This document shows, piece after piece, positions 57,691-64,000 of a stretch of DNA of 64,000 nt; position 1 is the stretch's first letter, and each line of letters opens with the position of its first letter. The notes under the pieces were generated by a model. That model searched no databases. It was not told the DNA's origin and was given only the letters and a program-made list of their open reading frames with translations. Location of the stretch: the NCBI GenBank assembly GCA_950295325.1, contig OX485807.1:38904440-38968439 (forward strand), read 5' to 3'. This DNA is from Polytrichum commune (Eukaryota; Streptophyta; Polytrichopsida; Polytrichales; Polytrichaceae). Both the position numbers and the translations under genes were made by a program.

Positions 57691-57704
57691 GTATGCCACT
57701 TTTT

Positions 57705-58164
57705 GGATGAGAGCATAGAGAGGGGTCCTGGACTCTAGCCCAAAGTCTTTCGAAGGTCATAAGCCCTTAGTGTAAACCTCCCGAATTTATGATGTCCATT
57801 CCGTTGAGCCTACCTTCAAGAGTTGTCGCGAGAAATTCCCCCACAATCCCAGACAACAATATTCATACTTGTCATGTGGGATTCCTTGTAAATAAGTTTT
57901 ATCCATTAAAAGTGTAATGGGTTGTAGTCCAAAAATGCCATGGCTTGTGTGAACCTAAAGCAGAGGCCCGTGACGCTCTCAACTTATAAGAATTCAAGGA
58001 TTCTCAAGAGCCATGGCCCGATGGTTTGCATGTCAACAAGCCCTTACTCATGGTTGGTTGTTGTTACATTAGGGTTCATGTCTACATACTTCATTATAAA
58101 TGGAGGTTGTAAAGTTGTAAGGTATGTATGCATATGTCATTTGGCTACTTTTATCAACTAGATT
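57705..58164. other. Intergenic gap
   Basis: Nothing recognised in this stretch. Confidence 0.4.
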
Positions 58165-58345
58165 ACTTATATTTGATTGGTATGGTTATGTGAAGATCAA
58201 AGAACAAACACCATAAAGACGCATGTTTAAAAGAGGTTGGATTGCAACCTCAAATTGTATCAACTAACTCCACAATTGAAAATTCAATTGGGAGGACCTA
58301 TGTATTCAAATAAGAAATCAACGAACATGCACTTCCAATAACCTT
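58165..58345 (+). repeat. Dispersed repeat family D, copy 5
   Basis: GGTATGGTTATGTGAAGATC, AAAGACGCATGTTTAAAAGA and GGAGGACCTATGTATTCAAA align with the other copies; closest to the copy at 62.4 kb. Confidence 0.55.
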
Positions 58346-58567
58346 AACTTAAATTAGGGGAGGTGCAATTTTTGATTTGGGTTTTGTTGATGTATCATCA
58401 TAGATTTGCTAGTACAATATAAACTTGAAGATGCAAACCCGGTCAATAAAAGATTGTAGAACAAGAATACTAACCAAATAACACCCGCATATCTTAGAGG
58501 GTTCAAAAACTTTTTGGTAGATGATGCAAAATTACACATGAGCATGTTGACACTAAGGTGGTGGACA

Positions 58568-58650
58568 TCTCATAATCAATATGAAACCTATTGTGCAAGA
58601 TTTTAGGATGTTGGTTTTGCGTGGGGGTGTTGGTTTTAGCACCCTTTGCC
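58568..58650 (+). repeat. Dispersed repeat family F, copy 2
   Basis: CTCATAATCAATATGAAACC, TGTGCAAGATTTTAGGATG and GGTGTTGGTTTTAGCACCCT match the copy at 45.6 kb. Confidence 0.5.
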
Positions 58651-59889
58651 TTTAAGTTAGTAGACCTCACTTTCGTACTCGAGATTGCACCCGAGGTTGA
58701 AGATTCACACTAGGGAAGTGTGTTCTCAAGTCAAGACAAACAAAACTTGGTGGTAAAGTGGTGTGACCATTAGTGCCACTTCATTCTTTTGTGCTTTGGA
58801 CTTGGAACCTAATGGAAACTCCTCATGTCAATTTACAGTTGCACTTGACTAGTAAGATCACTCTATTTTTAAAACAAACTTAGTCTTGGACCCTAGTGTA
58901 GGGGCCTATCCTTAACATATGGTCGTTGAAAGCATGGTCCTTACTCAACCGTATTGAGACATAATAGAATAGGGTGGACCTGGTGGTGGTGGGTGGGGAG
59001 GGGGGGGGTCAATCTTTTGTAGGTGATGGAACCACTGGAGAACAAGGGGTGTTTGCAAGGAGGATATACACAACAATGCATACTCTTAGGATATTCAAAA
59101 AATTAGAGTATTTCCTTAAAATGTATTTATGAACCCCTACTTACAATACTCTAAGAGTTTTGATTTTGTTTAGCTCGAAACTATAATCAAAACTATAAAC
59201 GAATTTGTTCTCAAGTAGTCATCTAAGTGGCACGAATGACCCCCTTGGAAGGGTGGGTTGCAAACAATAACGTCCCTAGACTTTGTTGACAAATATGAGA
59301 TACATGACTACTTACCCCCGAATCAACCACTAAGATTTCACATCACATTATTCACCTAGTAGTAAAGTTACGTTTTCGGTTTTAATGATTTAATTTATAT
59401 ATATATGGGAAACTCTAACTATGTTCGGGTGGCATTTGTCGTTTCTAATGTCAAGTCGGTTGGTGAACGGGTAATAAAGCCCCTCGCATGCAAACATGCC
59501 GACTAAAATAACACACCAAATTACATCTTCTAATCGTATAAAAACAAATGCCTTGGAGCAATTATGTTCAACGTTGAATGTCGTACACCATCGGGATCTT
59601 TCAAGAGGCATCTAGGTAAACCTCACCCCAAATTTTGGTTATTATTCCGGACCCACATTGCAATTGTGGACAAAAGGTAGAATGACGTGTGTAGATCTTT
59701 TTTCATAAGTTGTGATTTGATTACGATTATGTTATCCGTAAAGAAACGCTCGTGAGTTGCACGGAACTTGTTGATCAATATCGGAGTCATCTTTCTTTCT
59801 TTTACTCTTCGATTCTTTCCAAAATTAAACATCGAACATAGACGTGAAGTTTAGTGACAAGTGACATGATCACTTCTACATTCTCAATG
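58651..59889. other. Intergenic, nothing recognised
   Basis: No gene recognised. A G-rich run lies at about 58986-59010. Confidence 0.45.
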
Positions 59890-60525
59890 CTACATCGAAT
59901 ATTGTATTTAGTGTCACCAATTCTATTCGTCTTGCTCAGTACTCATTGTAAACTACCCGTGTAATGTCACCGACACTAAATGTAAACCTAACATCATTCG
60001 TCAACCCTTGTAGAAATAGTTGGGCATTATAGATGTACAATGTTACAATTATTTAATGTTTTTTTATCCGAACCTCAATCATTCACAACGTTTTTTCATT
60101 ATAGAAATGTTAGGGATGCAAAAGATGCCACAAACGAATGAACAACACCAAATAGGATATTTAGTGTCACCAATTCTAGTTGTGTTGCTCAACACTAATT
60201 GTAAACCGCGGTATAGTGTCACCAACTCTAAATGTTAACCCAACATTAGTTGTCATTCCTTGTAAATTTTTAGGGAGGGGAACTATAGATCCACAATGTT
60301 GCAATCATTGTCACTTACCAAGCAATTTTTTCATCCAAAATTCAATCATCCATGACAATATTTCATCACAAGTTGCTGACAACAAAAGGTAGGGTTTCGG
60401 CCAATGGATGAGCTCATCCATCATCCATGACAAGATTTGCTCACTTATTCATAAGAAGTGTCATCTAAAAGTCACCATAGTCACACTAACTACCATATGA
60501 CAACTAAATATCATATGTAGTGTAC
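59890..60525 (+). mobile_element. MITE family B, two copies in tandem
   Basis: A shortened copy (59890 to about 60158) is followed directly by a near-complete one (about 60143-60525). ATATTTAGTGTCACCAATTC at about 60150 is the junction, and the first unit starts with the same motif at about 59905. Both contain the ACCAACTCTAAATGT or ACCGACACTAAATGT block and CCTTGTA. Non-coding. Confidence 0.7.
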
Positions 60526-60539
60526 TAAAAAGGTAGTAA

Positions 60540-61024
60540 GGGCCACTTCACACACGTGACCATTACACTTCAAGCACTCTCATTGGTGGGAAAGGCGGAG
60601 CCGGTCCAAGTTCGCTTCACATCACGCTTGAGGGACCAACGGAGTATGTGAATGCAAGATGAATGCAAAGTCTACATGGATCCCTACATGGCATCGAATG
60701 GGTCATGTTTCATGGTCACTTGGACTATTTACAAAACCCACCTCTTAGAGGCAGGCCCAACCCAAAACCGGGAGACCATGGCACTTTGAACGCTCACAAC
60801 CGTTGGTTTAGTCTATTTTATCATGTGCGAGGACCCACATGAATGAAAATTCATTGAAATAGCATTTGGTTGGGGGCCCGGTCACATATGACTTCACACT
60901 ACACTTGAGGATCCGTGACCACACTGCATGATTTCGGAGGTATGATGGGACGGCCTTTGGACACGTTCTTTTGGGCTCTCACAATTTCATGGTCTCGGCT
61001 CTTGGCTCGTGTGTGAAGTGGCCC
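60540..61024. mobile_element. Tourist-like MITE, second family, copy 2
   Basis: 485 bp flanked by TAA on both sides (60537-60539 and 61025-61027). Ends GGGCCACTTCACACACG and, inverted, GGGCCACTTCACACACG. Nearly co-linear with the copy at 56.4 kb. The 3-bp TAA duplication and GGGCC ends point to PIF/Harbinger. Confidence 0.85.
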
Positions 61025-61027
61025 TAA

Positions 61028-61640
61028 GTTGGGACGACACTCATATATAAGAAGTGCCATTGCAACAATAGTTACCACAGTAATAAATACACTTCCTCTA
61101 CAAAATGACACTAAATAAACTATGTTTAGTGCAGAGGATTTGGCGTTGCTGGATCTGCCACTGCATCTACATAATAACATAGTAGAGGCTCCAGGATGGT
61201 TTCCAAAATAAACTGGAAACCTGGCGCCAGTGTGAAAGCGGCTGCGTTCTGGAGGCCCCTGTGTGGTGGTAATGTTATTGTATGTTCCCTATGTATAATT
61301 GGCAGGCCCTTGCTTGGGGGGCCTAATTCAGGACATTGGGCCTCCATTTTCTTTTTTGGCCACAAAACACAACCAATTGGGAGGTGGCCTAACCGCGTGG
61401 GAACGTGCCACCCTTATAATAGAGCTCCTACACAGTGGGCGTTGGCGTTCCCCACGTTCCCACGTTCCCCGGACCGTATACACGTACGTTCCCCCGCCTC
61501 TCTTCAGAGTCCCAAAATACCCAGTAATGTACTGTTATGGCACCCAGAAGCTTCCGGCGCCACTGAGATCTTTACATTTTTTTAATACATGTGGGGGATG
61601 GCGCACATCCAACCCAATTTTGTAACGTCAATATATATAA
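61028..61640. other. GC-richer block, no recognised gene
   Basis: From about 61130 the sequence becomes richer in G and C, with CCACGTTCCC-type repeats at 61447-61480 and a TATAATAG string at 61415. Frames of up to 129 codons (61196-61585, +) are Pro/Trp/Gly-rich and not recognised. It may be promoter or first-exon DNA of an unseen gene, or a compositional patch. Confidence 0.3.
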
Positions 61641-62424
61641 AAATGAAAAACAATTTAATCAATTAGCCAATCAGCGATTTCGGTGGAAGATTTTTTGTGT
61701 GCCAGGTGGAGGCGGTTCATTGGGCGGTAGGGCTCCATGGAAACTGAGCATTTCAAAAACCCTTTTGTACGCAAAGTATACAAGGTGGTGATCTTTCGGG
61801 TGAGCTTATAACTTCCTTATTATTGTTATTATTATTATGATGAGTCATCCTCGACAACGTCCCCACCAAACATGTTCCAATGTGGTGACTTGGATATTTG
61901 TGCCTTGAAATGTGTAATTTCTTTACGGAATCGCGGACCGTGACCGGAGTCGCCATATATATATATATGGTGCCCTAACCCCAAATGATTTTCATGGTTT
62001 GGAAAAACATGCGTGTTTCTAAACCTGACATTTTGGGTCCACTAATTAATAGTAAACCCGGTTTTCATAAGTGAGATGTCCCGTGTAGAAATCATTTGCA
62101 ATGATCCCGTCCCTTGAGTGACTCGCATTCCGAGGCAATGGGTAACATATTCTACCACATTTGGCTTTCTTCTTACATGGATAATGAGGTCATTGCTCAG
62201 AAGTTGGGGTAGGGAGGGGATTTTCTCTTATACGAGCTCAACGTTGAGCCATGAAATAGTGTGCAATTCGAGGTTGTTTCTTTTAGTCGATTTGACTCCT
62301 TAATTAGTTTCAAAGCCTCTAATTAGTGTAGTCCAATGCCGCAACTTTATAGGGGTTAGTTTGTTTAGGTATGCGGGTGTTATGTGGTTGTTTTTTTCTT
62401 TTCTTAATCGGACCTTTAGATTTC
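61641..62424. other. Intergenic, nothing recognised
   Basis: Small AT dinucleotide run at about 61954-61970; otherwise nothing recognised. Confidence 0.4.
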
Positions 62425-62610
62425 ATGGGTATGTGGTTCGATGAGGATCAAAGAGCGAACATCATATAGACACATGTTTAAAAGAGCTTGGACTATGTCT
62501 TCAAATATTTATAACCACTCCACACTCAATAGTGAACACGATTGGGAGGAATTGTGTATATGCTTAAGAAATCAATAAACATTCACTTTTGATAACTGTA
62601 ACTAAAGCAT
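62425..62610 (+). repeat. Dispersed repeat family D, copy 6
   Basis: GGGTATGTGGTTCGATGAGG, TAGACACATGTTTAAAAGAG and CATTCACTTTTGATAACTG align with the copy at 58.2 kb. Confidence 0.55.
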
Positions 62611-63774
62611 GGGGAGGTCCAATTTTCAATCCACATTTTGCATACTCTTTCGTCGTAAGTTTGCTAATGCAACATGAGTTTTGTTGTGTGAATCTAGTTA
62701 GTAGGAGCTGGAGAACATGGAAAACGAACCAATTGACACCCACATACCTTAATGAGTGGATGGATGAGGTGTACGTTCATATGCAATAATTCCCTCTCTA
62801 CAAACTAGAAGTAGATGTCGTGATTGGTGACAGGTTTTGGGATGGAGGCATGTCAACAACTAAAACTTAAACTGACAAAATGGGATACGGCAACATGAGT
62901 GTAATGCAACATATATACACGCTTTCTTGGATTCACTAGTGGGAGGGAAAAGGAGGTCTTCTTGACAATGAGAAAGAGTTGTTGCAAATGAACATGCTTC
63001 TCACTCATCCAACAAAGACGTTTTGAAAATGGCATGTATCATGGAGGGTACTTTTGACGTTGATTTGACACTAGAATTAGTTTCAACGACCCTCAAGTTA
63101 ATCCAGTACAACATAATTGAGATGAATCAACCACAAACATATAAGTTAGGGAACAACTTTCCCACATGGATGGTTGATAACACTTCAAGAGAGAGAGATT
63201 AACCTTAGATGATGCCTCAACTCATCCTAACATTCATTAGTGGAGTTTGTCATCTCCCTTTGCTATTTGGAGTGCTCACCTAGTAGAGCTACATGTACAT
63301 TGAACCATGAGCATTGGGTTTCCCCTTGCAAAATGATAACGTACTATGTCCCTTTGGGTGCCCACAAATATATCATATTTAGGTTGATTTTCGAGTGTGG
63401 GATGTGGGACTAATTAGGAGCTTGTCCTCGGGCTAACGGAGGATGTACTAGTTCCTTCTAATTAAAGTGGAGATATTTTATCAAAACTATAAATGTTTTC
63501 AAAATCCTTACATTTTGGTTTGCTAAAGAAATAGAGGGGAACTCTTTCAATGCACGTAGATTCGTGGGAAGTGTGTGACACCTCGGTGATTGTTTGAATG
63601 TCATAATAATGAAATGGTTATTACTAAATATAGCATTACTTGATGTGAGATTGATAAATAAGGGACCTTTCATTAACAACTATCAACGCATCCTACCAAA
63701 CAACTCAAGGACACCTTAATTATGGAGTGACTTTGATCTAGTTTTACTTAAATATAAGTTTTTCCAAACATTGT
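62611..63774. other. Intergenic, nothing recognised
   Basis: AT-rich DNA without a recognisable gene, RNA or repeat boundary. Confidence 0.4.
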
Positions 63775-63960
63775 ACGGGGAGATTTTTGGGCATAATCGG
63801 TCAACATCCTAGCATTTCCAAGTCCAACTAGTTACATGTTGTGATATTTCACATTATTCTACAAATTATTCTAAAATGATAAATACATTTTGTGAAGTCC
63901 TGTACTTTAACTAGTTATTTCTCAAACTCAACTGTTTCATATGTAACTAGTGGTCTAGGC
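63775..63960 (-). repeat. Dispersed repeat family G, copy 3 (inverted)
   Basis: Read on the minus strand: CAGTTGAGTTTGAGAAA, ACAACATGTAACTAGTTGGA and GTTGACCGATTATGCCCAAA. These match the copies at 36.5 and 37.6 kb in order. This copy is not interrupted at the point where copy 1 carries a MITE. Confidence 0.6.
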
Positions 63961-64000
63961 CACATATGAGCATTATTTATTGATTTCCACCCAGGTTGCA

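Noticed and set aside
61196-61585. 129-codon plus frame
   Set aside because: No motif, overlapping frames of similar length, and compositional bias explain it.
1-64000. CRISPR arrays, operons, integrated virus or autonomous retrotransposon
   Set aside because: No regular spacer arrays, no bacterial gene organisation, and no reverse transcriptase, integrase, capsid or transposase frame was recognised on either strand.

Overview
The window is nuclear DNA from a plant. It is AT-rich, and the recognisable genes have GT-AG introns and encode proteins of plant families. Two of the four proteins start with serine-rich, plastid-targeting-like leaders. Nothing bacterial is seen: no operons, ribosome binding sites or long uninterrupted gene runs. 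The species cannot be read from the sequence. The low gene density and the many short non-autonomous transposons suggest a medium or large land-plant genome.

Four genes can be built exon by exon, all between 5 and 35 kb. (1) 5296-7293 (+) is a two-exon SMI1/KNR4-domain protein; its leader and start-codon region are tandemly duplicated. (2) 22065-17174 (-) is an eight-exon, probably plastid-targeted coiled-coil protein of unknown function. (3) 24582-28741 (+) is a four-exon Ycf49-like (DUF2499) plastid membrane protein; its first intron holds a second copy of the exon-1 end with its own ATG and splice donor. (4) 30302-34477 (+) is an eight-exon DUF4743/Nudix protein of the plant NUDT20/24 type in which the metal-binding glutamates of the Nudix box are replaced. 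Genes 2 and 3 are divergent, about 2.5 kb apart; genes 3 and 4 are in tandem, about 1.6 kb apart. Nothing suggests the four share one pathway, although at least two appear to act in the plastid.

The rest is repeat-derived: two related MITE families that end in a self-palindromic motif; three Tourist-like elements with GGGCC ends and TTA/TAA target duplications; one pogo/Lemi1-like element; one tRNA-derived SINE with a tail and a 14-bp target duplication; a 325-bp fold-back element; a TIR element containing a strong hairpin; several unclassified dispersed repeats; and several local tandem duplications of 150-250 bp. Introns of genes 2 and 3 each carry a 5S-rRNA-derived element in sense orientation. 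No reverse transcriptase, integrase or transposase gene, tRNA, rRNA operon or CRISPR array was recognised.

The observations most worth checking are the intronic 5S-like elements, the degenerate Nudix box, the duplicated exon of the Ycf49-like gene and the duplicated start region of the SMI1/KNR4 gene. All coordinates come from reading by eye. Splice sites were chosen by GT-AG rule, reading frame and family resemblance, not from transcripts.
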